DNA from: Bacteriovoracaceae bacterium | GTDB lineage: Bacteria; Bdellovibrionota; Bacteriovoracia; Bacteriovoracales; Bacteriovoracaceae | Length of the DNA stretch: 64,000 nt | NCBI GenBank assembly: GCA_016786485.1 | Contig: JAEUWD010000042.1 | Span: forward strand, 1 to 64,000 | Reading direction: 5' to 3' | In this document: one piece after another, positions 1-6,799 of the stretch | Layout of the letters: the number at the start of each line of letters is the position of its first letter | Position numbering within the stretch: position 1 is the stretch's first letter | Made by a program: the position numbers and the translations under genes | Notes under the pieces: generated by a model | What the model was told of the DNA's origin: nothing | Database searches by the model: none | The model's input: only the letters and a program-made list of their open reading frames with translations

Positions 1-123
1 GAGAAGAGAGTACAACACGCGAAGACCTCATAGCAGTCTGGGTTATAAACCACCAGCGCCAGAGAGTTTTAGAATTGTCGATGGAGTTTTAGCGTGCTAG
101 AGAAACATACTTAACAGTGGACG
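1..123 (+). mobile_element. Right end of an IS3-type insertion sequence (partial)
   Basis: The left edge of the window holds the end of an insertion sequence: the transposase C-terminus stops at 98-100 and is followed by about 20 non-coding bases before a headless reading frame begins at about 121-124. The exact terminal inverted repeat cannot be set because the left end lies outside the window. The tract aacagtggac near 112-122 resembles the tgga-containing tips of some IS3-family elements; this is inference. Confidence 0.6.
2..100 (+). CDS. IS3-family (rve integrase) transposase, C-terminal tail, 5' end off window
   Basis: Reading from base 2 gives 32 codons to a TAG at 98-100, containing YNTRRPHSSLGYKPPAPESF. 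This is the characteristic end of the DDE integrase core in IS3-family OrfB and related transposases (YN..RPHSSLGY.TP). Such proteins cut and join element ends in the cytoplasm. The start and the catalytic DDE residues are outside the window. The reading frame is intact as far as it can be seen. The family is secure; the exact IS group is not determinable. Confidence 0.82.
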   Translation, partial: RREYNTRRPHSSLGYKPPAPESFRIVDGVLAC

Positions 124-345
124 ATGGATGGGGTCTGCTCAAAGGTAAATGAAATAAAAGTTGAATACGCTGTTGCTCATAGAATCTTTAATCGACTTTT
201 TTCGAATGGGATATTAGATAAAGTTAGTGACAAGTGGGTTGAGCACACAGGTATAAATTTTAATTATTCAGAACTATCTAAAGAATTTAATGATTACCTT
301 GGTTTTGGGATGAAAGTTTATTTGGAAGATAAAAAAATACAATAG
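124..345 (+). pseudogene. 3' remnant of a gene interrupted by the upstream IS
   Basis: A 73-codon frame begins right where the insertion sequence should end, has no ribosome binding site, and ends 11 bases before the next gene. The product is soluble with no motif I recognise, and the frame probably continued upstream before the insertion. It is most simply the C-terminal remnant of a disrupted gene that was co-transcribed with the NERD gene. It could instead be a small intact gene starting at ATG 124. Confidence 0.5.
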
Positions 346-356
346 GTCATATTGAT

Positions 357-1055
357 ATGGGTATAATTAATTGGGTGTACAAAAACTTTTTTAAAGGATG
401 GGTTGGTGAGCAGAAGGCTTCCTTGGCCCTTTGGCTTACACTCGATAGTCAAATTTATAAAAGATTTCATGACATTATTCTTCCGTCATCCAATGGCACG
501 ACACAAATAGATCACGTTTTAATTTCACATTACGGAGTTTTTATCGTTGAAACCAAAAATAAAACAGGATGGATATTTGGGGGAGATGAGCAAGAGCAGT
601 GGACGCAAACCGTTTTTGGAAAAAAGTATCAGTTTCAAAATCCAGTCAGGCAAACGTATCGACAAAAAAGAATCCTTGCCGAATTTCTTGGAATCAGTGA
701 ACTTTTTATTTATCCAGTCGTTTACTTTGTTGGAGACTGTAAATTTAAGACACCACTTCCATCCAACGTAATTAACTATGGTCTTGGAAATTATATAAAA
801 AATTTTAATGAACAGATACTTTCGCAAGATGAAGTTAATCGGATGATAGCGGTACTGGAGCAACACTTGTCAGGTTCAAATCTTTCAAATCGTGACCATG
901 TACGTTCATTGAAAGAACGTCATAATTCAAAAACAATTTGCCCGAAATGTGGTGGTAGTTTAATTGAGAGGGTCGCAAAAAAAGGTCCAACATCGGGTTC
1001 AACATTTCTTGGTTGTGGTAATTACCCGAATTGTAAGTTTAGTCGAAGCATATAA
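357..1055 (+). CDS. NERD-domain protein with C-terminal topoisomerase-type zinc finger
   Basis: Residues of about 10-130 match the NERD (nuclease-related) domain, with the restriction-endonuclease-like core QIDHVLISHYGVFIVETKN: the Asp and the E-x-K supply predicted metal and catalytic residues. The C-terminus (about 195-232) is a zf-C4_Topoisom ribbon, CPKCGG...CGNYPNCKF, with four cysteines. NERD proteins are suspected nucleases seen on plasmids, in phages and near defence genes; the true substrate is not known. The gene follows the IS-truncated remnant by 11 bp, so both probably belonged to one transcription unit. The domain call is firm; any defence role is inference. Confidence 0.85.
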   Translation: MGIINWVYKNFFKGWVGEQKASLALWLTLDSQIYKRFHDIILPSSNGTTQIDHVLISHYGVFIVETKNKTGWIFGGDEQEQWTQTVFGKKYQFQNPVRQTYRQKRILAEFLGISELFIYPVVYFVGDCKFKTPLPSNVINYGLGNYIKNFNEQILSQDEVNRMIAVLEQHLSGSNLSNRDHVRSLKERHNSKTICPKCGGSLIERVAKKGPTSGSTFLGCGNYPNCKFSRSI

Positions 1056-1141
1056 TAAGCTTTAAAATAGGACTGTAGTTTTTCGTATTTTTTCTGGTAT
1101 TTTTAATTAATAATATTAATCATTTGAAACATCGTCACTAC

Positions 1142-1166
1142 CTCCACCACCAAAAACGTGGTGGAG
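1142..1166. other. Perfect 9-bp-stem hairpin in the 1056-1339 gap
   Basis: CTCCACCAC (1142-1150) and GTGGTGGAG (1158-1166) pair around a 7-base loop. No T-run follows on the + strand, so it is not a clean intrinsic terminator. The rest of the 284-bp gap between the NERD gene and the next likely start at 1340 is AT-rich. An in-frame upstream extension from 1124 has no convincing start, and I see no further gene. Confidence 0.45.
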
Positions 1167-1339
1167 CATCAAAGTGTAACTCATCAAAATTATTCAAATT
1201 CTCATTTGTGATTCAAACTCGTAAGTCATTGGAAATCAGTCTAAATCATGAGAGCTGTATGTCTTATGTACTACTCGGCTGTAATGAAATTTTGACCTGT
1301 TCAAATAAGTTTATTCTTACAGTTGCCGATATAAGTGTA

Positions 1340-2260
1340 ATGACACAACATAAAGATTTTTCTAAGCATTTTATTTTACTCCATTCGTTTCAAATAATTC
1401 TCTTAGCTATATTCTTCACATTTTTAGTTAATACAGATTATTGGATAGGTTCTTTATTAGTCGTCGGATTTATAGAGTTTTTTATATGCAAAAAACTTAT
1501 TAAGGTAATGAAGCTGCGATTCACGCAGCTTTATCCTAATCATGCAATAAGCTCTAAATTTGTTTTTTTGATGATGCTGCTTCCACCACTTTACATCATC
1601 TTTTGCTTTAAACTTTTTGTTAAGAACAAACCCTCAAATAGTACAAAACCTCCAATCATTACCCAAAATAAATTTATAAATCTACTTTTGATTGCTATCA
1701 TTGTTATTCAATATGCCTTTATTCCCAAAACTATCTTCTTGACGGGAAGCCCTTCCGTTTATTACCTAACTAATCTTATTCGAAACGTGGAGTTAAGTTT
1801 AAAGCTTATTAATGATTCATCTAAAGCAGAGGTTTACCAGAGTACATTTGATACATATCTCACAAATTATAATCAAGCCCCTACATCCACAGAACTCATC
1901 ATCATCATGACACTTTCTGCGATTGTGATTAGCAAACATCAAATGAAAGACAAAATAGCGCACGAATCACTTATAAGACTTTTAAGCGAATTTAAGAAGT
2001 TTCTGGATTACGGCCATCGCAAAAAAATAAATTTTTCCGACTACAGCCTGATTCAATGGCTGGCCCCAGCTGGACTAGTTGAAATCGCATTTATTTCAGC
2101 CCTGGAAAATGAGCTTAATAAAAAATCTAATTTATATTTTTTAAATTATGCAGAAGAAATTCTAGAACAGATCAAAAAATCCCCCAAACAAATCCCTCTA
2201 GAATATCAAGAACAAATTAAAAATTTTGAAAATTCTTTTTCAAAATTCAAAGGGTTGTAA
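1340..2260 (+). CDS. Hypothetical membrane protein with cytoplasmic C-terminal domain
   Basis: From ATG 1340 the protein is about 306 aa, with hydrophobic segments near residues 10-30, 32-48, 75-95 and 115-135, then a mostly soluble helical C-terminal half rich in Lys, Glu and Asn. An upstream ATG at 1124 would add 72 poorly hydrophobic residues with no ribosome binding site, so 1340 is preferred, though weakly. It lies 2 bp before the zinc-ribbon rhomboid-like gene and is very likely co-expressed with it. I recognise no family. Confidence 0.6.
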   Translation: MTQHKDFSKHFILLHSFQIILLAIFFTFLVNTDYWIGSLLVVGFIEFFICKKLIKVMKLRFTQLYPNHAISSKFVFLMMLLPPLYIIFCFKLFVKNKPSNSTKPPIITQNKFINLLLIAIIVIQYAFIPKTIFLTGSPSVYYLTNLIRNVELSLKLINDSSKAEVYQSTFDTYLTNYNQAPTSTELIIIMTLSAIVISKHQMKDKIAHESLIRLLSEFKKFLDYGHRKKINFSDYSLIQWLAPAGLVEIAFISALENELNKKSNLYFLNYAEEILEQIKKSPKQIPLEYQEQIKNFENSFSKFKGL

Positions 2261-2262
2261 AC

Positions 2263-3261
2263 GTGAACTGCAGTAACTGCCAAACTAAATTACATCCGAA
2301 GTTTCTTGATAAGATCCCCATTTATCATTGCTATAAGTGCAAGTCCCACGGAATACTTGGTCGGAATCTTAAACTTTCGATGAAGTTGGAAGATTACAAA
2401 AAATTAATCCAAAATATAAAAGCCCCAGTTGTGCAAAAACGAAATTGCTGTATATGTGACATTCCGTACCATACTGTGAATTGGTTGAATCAAAGCTACG
2501 AAGTTTGTCATAAATGCAAATTGGTTTGGTCCAATGAGAATGGCTTGGACCAGATGAAGCTTAGCAGTGACTTGCATGAGAAGAACGAATATGATGAGGA
2601 TTCACTACTGGAAGTCGAAGGTCTAGGGCTTGATATTAATGAAGTGATACAAACTTCACTTTCAGCTCCACAAATAACCACGCATCAAGCATCAAAGAAA
2701 ATTCCTGTTTATACAATCATCCTGGCGATTGTTACGTATTTAGTTCATAAAAATTTTCAGCATCCTGGTTACTTTGTTCAAGCTGTTGAAATACCAAAGG
2801 CTTTTACGGACATGAGTTGGTTATTCGCCAACTTTTACATCATGGCCTTCGGTAATTTGGTTTTCTTTTTTCTATTCGCCTCGGTTGTCGAAAAGTATCG
2901 CTCTGAAAAAAAATTGATTATCTCATATGTGACGTCCATTCTGGGCTCCCTGGCTTATATCAAATACGTCGGTCAGCGCCCTAGTGTGTATTCGCTTTTA
3001 ACCTTAGGTACGGTTGGTGTGATGGGGACATTCATCGCCTTATTTCCTAATGCAAAAATGTCATTAAGTGGTTTAAGTGTTGGCATAGAAAAGCGGCCCA
3101 ATTTTGTAAAATTCACTTTTAGAGTTAATGCAAACCTTGTGATTTTTTTCTATTTAATATCTGCATGTTCATTAGTTGTTATCAATACAGGACACCACTA
3201 TTTACCATTTGAATTGCTTGCTTCATTGATAATCGGATTGCTGGTTGGTTTCGAAAAATAG
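2263..3261 (+). CDS. Zinc-ribbon plus rhomboid-like membrane protein lacking catalytic residues
   Basis: The GTG start at 2263 follows the previous stop by 2 bp. Two N-terminal CxxC pairs (C3/C6 with C23/C26) form a zinc ribbon; a second Cys cluster follows near residues 62-85. From about residue 145 there are six hydrophobic segments with a rhomboid layout: LFANFYIMAFG matches the TM2 HxxxN...FG signature, and LGTVGVMG...LFP matches TM4 GxSG. The catalytic Ser is Val, the TM2 His is Trp, and the TM6 His is not evident. If the fold is right this is a rhomboid pseudoprotease. Rhomboids with N-terminal zinc ribbons are known, so the architecture is plausible. Confidence 0.6.
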   Translation: MNCSNCQTKLHPKFLDKIPIYHCYKCKSHGILGRNLKLSMKLEDYKKLIQNIKAPVVQKRNCCICDIPYHTVNWLNQSYEVCHKCKLVWSNENGLDQMKLSSDLHEKNEYDEDSLLEVEGLGLDINEVIQTSLSAPQITTHQASKKIPVYTIILAIVTYLVHKNFQHPGYFVQAVEIPKAFTDMSWLFANFYIMAFGNLVFFFLFASVVEKYRSEKKLIISYVTSILGSLAYIKYVGQRPSVYSLLTLGTVGVMGTFIALFPNAKMSLSGLSVGIEKRPNFVKFTFRVNANLVIFFYLISACSLVVINTGHHYLPFELLASLIIGLLVGFEK

Positions 3262-3298
3262 TTTGGGGAAAGCAGATGGCTGGTAACCTTAAACTAAA

Positions 3299-3874
3299 TT
3301 ATTTCCAGAATTGCCACCATGATTTTTTTGGTTTTGTACTACCAAGCAATTCTGGTGGTATAGGTCGCTCTAGCTCAAAATTTCTTTTTTGAATTGAGAA
3401 CTTAAATTTGGGCCAATCTTTTTCGTTGTCGTCTAAGAAAAAATATCTACCGAGAATTTCATCTGAAGTAACAGTGTCAAAAATGACTCCGTCTAGAGAA
3501 AACCTTTCCGTAGACCAATCAGTTCCATCTTTAGAAAGTGCAATCAAGCAGAGCCCGTCAGTTGCGATTATCTGATTGTTTGGCTTAACGACCACGAAAG
3601 AATACAAAGTATCATCTTTTGATTTGGTTAAAACTTTTCTGAGTTTCGCATCTATGAAATAACCTTGGCCATTGGCAATAACAAAAAATAATTCGTCGAG
3701 AACACACTCAACTTTAGATTTACCACTGCGACCCGAGCTAAATTTACCAATCCAAGGTTCAGAGAGTTCATCCTCAAAGAGTATCCAGACCAAATTATTA
3801 TCTTCTGAAGTCCCAAAGTTGACTTCCGTAAAGGATCCTGAGACTGGAATAGTGTTTAGAAGTGAAGCTTTCAT
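3299..3874 (-). CDS. Hypothetical cytoplasmic protein, 191 aa
   Basis: An intact frame without signal peptide or membrane segment. It is rich in beta-type alternation (short W/F/I strands with acidic loops) and ends in a basic, tryptophan-rich tail KPKKSWWQFWK. The composition suggests a beta-propeller or immunity-protein-like fold, but no motif is diagnostic. It is convergent with the rhomboid-like gene and sits downstream of nothing obvious. I do not recognise it. Confidence 0.6.
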   Translation of the reverse strand: MKASLLNTIPVSGSFTEVNFGTSEDNNLVWILFEDELSEPWIGKFSSGRSGKSKVECVLDELFFVIANGQGYFIDAKLRKVLTKSKDDTLYSFVVVKPNNQIIATDGLCLIALSKDGTDWSTERFSLDGVIFDTVTSDEILGRYFFLDDNEKDWPKFKFSIQKRNFELERPIPPELLGSTKPKKSWWQFWK

Positions 3875-3924
3875 ATACTTTCTAAGCTATCATTAAATTA
3901 AAGGATTTCAATACACATTTTGAA

Positions 3925-4788
3925 TTAAAACTGCACCTGCGCACTCGCAGATGCCTTTGCCAAAACTCCGATATTTTCTTCTTCCGTTTGCATGCTTCTT
4001 AAAGCGGAAACAGTGTTCATCGCATTGGTATAGAGACGCTTTTTTTCATACTCAGTGCTGCCGTTATAGCTTTTGATGGCCAGTTCGAAGATGTGTTTAA
4101 GTTGTGCTTTGGGATTGTTATTAATTTTATTTGAAATCGTGACTTTTAAATGAATAGCGGCATAAATAATTGAAAGCTGTGGATCGGCTGTCATAATCTC
4201 AAGTAATTTTGCCGAGGCATTTCGGTTCATTTTGTAATAATAATTATTTCCAACTTTGGTCTCATGAAAAATTTTGATTTTTTTCATGCTGGGTAAATCC
4301 CAAACATCCGTCCAATTCTCAAAACAGTTCTCTACGACATCTCTAAAATATTCAATACCCTTTGCTCCAGCATTAATTTCATTATGATATTTGTATTGAG
4401 CAGCGTGGTCCGAATCTAAATAGCCTAACTGATCAAAAACTTCATGAAGCGCAATTGAAGTAAACTGAGCAATGCCTCGAGCGCCAGTATTACTCGTAGC
4501 ACTGGTTTTGAAGGCCGATTCACCCTTCAGTAGGCCAGCTAAATAGTAAGCATCTATTTCAAAGCAACCCGCGGTCTTAATCACCATTGTGGCAATTTGC
4601 AGTGCCGAGAATTTTTGATTAGGTTCTTTTCCGTGATGTATATTCAAAATATGTTGCGCTAAAATTTCAGGAGTGAGGTCAGCTTGGTTGTAGATATAGT
4701 ATGAGTCAGCAACGTGGTAAGTATCCCAATGTCCGAAAGACCATGCCATCTGAGTTGTTAGTACGAAATATGTTATAAACAATTTCAT
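3925..4788 (-). CDS. Secreted lytic transglycosylase-like (SLT domain) protein
   Basis: ATG 4788 gives a signal peptide (MKLFITYFVLTTQMAWS) and is preferred over 4851, whose extra 21 residues are charged. Near residues 80-125 lies the SLT-type pattern LLKGESAFKTSATSNTGARG followed by IAQFT: the Glu in KGESAF is the expected catalytic acid, and the N-x-GARGIAQ-type loop is the usual second motif. Such enzymes cleave the MurNAc-GlcNAc bond of peptidoglycan in the periplasm. The remaining C-terminal half is helical and unassigned. The gene stands alone. Confidence 0.72.
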   Translation of the reverse strand: MKLFITYFVLTTQMAWSFGHWDTYHVADSYYIYNQADLTPEILAQHILNIHHGKEPNQKFSALQIATMVIKTAGCFEIDAYYLAGLLKGESAFKTSATSNTGARGIAQFTSIALHEVFDQLGYLDSDHAAQYKYHNEINAGAKGIEYFRDVVENCFENWTDVWDLPSMKKIKIFHETKVGNNYYYKMNRNASAKLLEIMTADPQLSIIYAAIHLKVTISNKINNNPKAQLKHIFELAIKSYNGSTEYEKKRLYTNAMNTVSALRSMQTEEENIGVLAKASASAQVQF

Positions 4789-4909
4789 CTCTGGCACTAT
4801 ATGTAGAGGGCGTGTGATTTCCCAGCGTAAAATCCTAAAAGAAAATCTCACCCGTGTAAGCTTCGGTTAGGAAATGAAGTAAGTAAGCGTGATTACATTG
4901 CTTGATGAA

Positions 4910-4923
4910 TTTCAAATTTGAAA
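4910..4923. promoter_or_regulatory. 14-bp perfect palindrome upstream of the ORF6N gene
   Basis: TTTCAAATTTGAAA lies about 80 bp before the ORF6N start, in a 212-bp divergent gap that otherwise shows only AT-rich promoter-like sequence. It is a candidate operator for the DNA-binding ORF6N product; no experimental motif is known to me. Confidence 0.3.
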
Positions 4924-5000
4924 AAGGATTAAACGAAAATAAGCAAATTCTTGAGATTGATTTTTGTTACTGATATCTCCTTTAAAAATTGGAGGCTCAA

Positions 5001-5510
5001 ATGACAGAAATTACAGCGAAAAAAATTGAATCAATGATTTATGTGATAAGAGGGCAAAAAGTGATGCTCGATAGTGATCTATCTTTGCTATACGAAGTCG
5101 AAACCAAAATGCTTAAGCGTGCAGTTCGTCGTAATATTGAACGTTTCCCTGAAGATTTTATGTTCGAATTAACAGCTCATGAGCTAGAAAATTGGAGGTA
5201 CCAATTTGGCACCTCCAATAAAGAAAAAATGGGCTTGAGAGTTCGACCCTTTGTTTTTACTGAGCAAGGGGTGACTATGCTTTCCAGCGTACTTAATAGT
5301 GCAAAAGCCATTCAGATTAATATATCGATTGTTCGAATATTTATCAAAATGAGAAGGTTATTAGCATCAGATGAATCGCTTAGTGATAGAGTTGGAAAGC
5401 TTGAAAAAGGGACTGATAAATTATTTCGAATTGTTTTTGAAAGATTAGATAATGTTGAAAATAATATTCCATCAGTTCCTAAAAATCGAAAAAAAATTGG
5501 CTTAAAATAA
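5001..5510 (+). CDS. ORF6N-domain DNA-binding protein
   Basis: The ATG at 5001 is preceded by a strong GGAGG (4991-4995), so it is chosen over TTG 4989. Residues 5-115 match the ORF6N domain of phage antirepressor-like proteins: IYVIRGQKVMLDSDLSLLYEV near the start, RNIERFPEDFMFEL, then the central FTEQGVTMLSS motif. A C-terminal helix of about 45 residues follows. Members are common on phages and genomic islands and are thought to bind DNA. The segment encoding WRYQFGTSNK is an almost perfect palindrome whose architecture is repeated just after the stop codon. The family assignment is firm; the biological role is unknown. Confidence 0.88.
   Translation: MTEITAKKIESMIYVIRGQKVMLDSDLSLLYEVETKMLKRAVRRNIERFPEDFMFELTAHELENWRYQFGTSNKEKMGLRVRPFVFTEQGVTMLSSVLNSAKAIQINISIVRIFIKMRRLLASDESLSDRVGKLEKGTDKLFRIVFERLDNVENNIPSVPKNRKKIGLK
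5191..5219. repeat. 29-bp palindrome A inside the ORF6N gene
   Basis: Arms ATTGGAGGT (5191-5199) and ACCTCCAAT (5211-5219) are perfectly complementary; between them lies aCCAAtTTGGc, itself a palindrome apart from one A/C pair and the centre. The layout is 9+1+4+1+4+1+9. It encodes the Y-Q-F-G-T-S segment of the ORF6N protein. Confidence 0.85.
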
Positions 5511-5529
5511 AGGTTCCGTGAGTATGCCG

Positions 5530-5558
5530 TTTTGAAGTACCAAATTGGCACTTCAAAA
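5530..5558. repeat. 29-bp palindrome B just downstream of the ORF6N gene
   Basis: Arms TTTTGAAGT (5530-5538) and ACTTCAAAA (5550-5558) flank aCCAAaTTGGc, giving the same 9+1+4+1+4+1+9 layout and the same A/C mismatch as palindrome A, with different but still self-complementary arms. It lies exactly 339 bp (113 codons) from palindrome A. Read in the frame that follows the ORF6N stop codon it encodes LKYQIGTSKQG, a typical ORF6N internal sequence, and then meets a stop. Confidence 0.85.
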
Positions 5559-5581
5559 CAAGGTAGCGCTTAGGAGTCCAT

Positions 5582-5866
5582 TTAAGAGTTTCGAAACATT
5601 CGTCTTAAACTCTTTTGATTACTATAGCGATGAGATTTCGGCCGCGTTCCACGCAGTTTATAAAACTTCAATTGAAAATTCTGTGCTTTTTGATACTTTC
5701 GGTTTTTATATTTCTTCTGCTGCCGACGATTTTTTTGGCGAATATCATCGAGCGCCCATTGGATAGCATGTTGGCTGAGTCGATAACTACGCGCATATCT
5801 GAACAGATTAATGTCGTACAATGTGAAACTAAAAACCATCAAGATGATGGACATCAGGTGTTTCAT
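5582..5866 (-). CDS. Small secreted, very basic hypothetical protein
   Basis: ATG 5866 is preceded by GAGGTG at a good distance. The 94-aa product has a hydrophobic N-terminal stretch (MKHLMSIILMVFSFTL) like a signal peptide or anchor, followed by a tail very rich in Lys, Arg, Gln and Tyr. Such a tail could bind nucleic acid or an anionic cell wall; this is speculation. Overlapping + strand frames lack comparable start signals. It is convergent with the ORF6N gene. Confidence 0.5.
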   Translation of the reverse strand: MKHLMSIILMVFSFTLYDINLFRYARSYRLSQHAIQWALDDIRQKNRRQQKKYKNRKYQKAQNFQLKFYKLRGTRPKSHRYSNQKSLRRMFRNS

Positions 5867-5966
5867 AATCACCTCACATAAAAAATTTTGAGATTAAAAA
5901 TTAAAAAAGAATGTGAGAGATTATGTATTCATGATGCTGTTATTATAGCGTGAGTTTAAATTTTCT

Positions 5967-6689
5967 TCAAGGTGCTTTCGTGATGACCCACTCATATAAA
6001 CTATAATTCGGTAGGTCTGCCAATTGCTTCGCGCTTTTGAGTGCCGTAAGTGTTGGCTTTTCTTGAAGTAGGCGATAGGCCTTGATCTTGAGCCCTGGAA
6101 TCAAAAAGCTCATGGCCAAAAAGTCGGCTTTATTTAACGGTGAAATTTTAAGCTCGCCTCCAACTTTAAGAACACGCATTAATTCTTTTAATGCTAATCG
6201 CTTGAGTTCTAAAGAACCATTCAATGAAAGGACGGAAAAAGTTGAGAGAATAATATCGTAGTGGTTGCGAGGTTTTGGGATATCTAACATGGAAGCACCA
6301 AAAACATTTTCTGGAATTTGATTTTTCGGAAGGTTTAAAAATTTAATATCCAACCCTTCCGCATCGACTCCCAGCTCGCGCAAATTATGAACCACTTTTC
6401 CATTGCCACATCCGGCATCTAGCACCTTTTTATTTTGCCATTTCTTTGGAGTAAGCGAGTCTTTGGAATAAATGGCCGGAAAAATCTTATTCGCAGTTAA
6501 AAGTTCATTTAAGCTTCGGTTGGTTGGCGTGTAATAAGAAGTTTCAATCTGACCAGGGCTCGCTTCATAGGTCACGGCAATTTTGTCGTTATAAATCGTA
6601 ACCTGACCGCTTAAGCGAATTTTATCGTCACAAGTGTTGGCCCAAGCCTCTAGATTTAAAAGAATAACTAATGCTAGCAATCGACTCAT
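5967..6689 (-). CDS. SAM-dependent methyltransferase carrying an N-terminal signal peptide
   Basis: The class I methyltransferase core begins with KVLDAGCGNGKVVHNLRELG (motif I, near residues 88-107), then the acidic loop EGLDIKF, DIILSTFSVLSL (motif IV) and a C-terminal strand. Upstream of it, MSRLLALVILLNLEAWA is a plausible signal peptide with cleavage near residue 17-18. This is odd because SAM is not expected in the periplasm. No internal ATG would give a complete cytosolic enzyme. The N-terminal stretch may instead be a membrane anchor. The substrate is unknown. Confidence 0.75.
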   Translation of the reverse strand: MSRLLALVILLNLEAWANTCDDKIRLSGQVTIYNDKIAVTYEASPGQIETSYYTPTNRSLNELLTANKIFPAIYSKDSLTPKKWQNKKVLDAGCGNGKVVHNLRELGVDAEGLDIKFLNLPKNQIPENVFGASMLDIPKPRNHYDIILSTFSVLSLNGSLELKRLALKELMRVLKVGGELKISPLNKADFLAMSFLIPGLKIKAYRLLQEKPTLTALKSAKQLADLPNYSLYEWVITKAP

Positions 6690-6722
6690 GGGCGGAGTCT
6701 ACCACATCCCTGGCGTGATACA

Positions 6723-6739
6723 ATGTATAGAAAATACAT
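6723..6739. promoter_or_regulatory. Inverted repeat in a divergent promoter
   Basis: ATGTAT (6723-6728) and ATACAT (6734-6739) are separated by 5 bases in the 110-bp gap between the divergent methyltransferase and lipoprotein genes. The position suits an operator serving one or both promoters. The binding protein is unknown. Confidence 0.35.
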
Positions 6740-6799
6740 CGATTGGTGCATTTTACATGCGGGCTTGCGATAAATCTGGATTATCTGTATATGTACAAC

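Noticed and set aside
1124-1339. N-terminal extension of the membrane protein from ATG 1124
   Set aside because: No ribosome site, a hairpin inside the first codons and atypical composition; ATG 1340 begins just before the first hydrophobic helix.
5545-5881. Plus-strand frames at 5545-5766 and 5615-5881
   Set aside because: They overlap a minus-strand frame with a better ribosome site and signal peptide, and show no motif. The evidence for the minus-strand gene is only moderate, so this remains a judgement.
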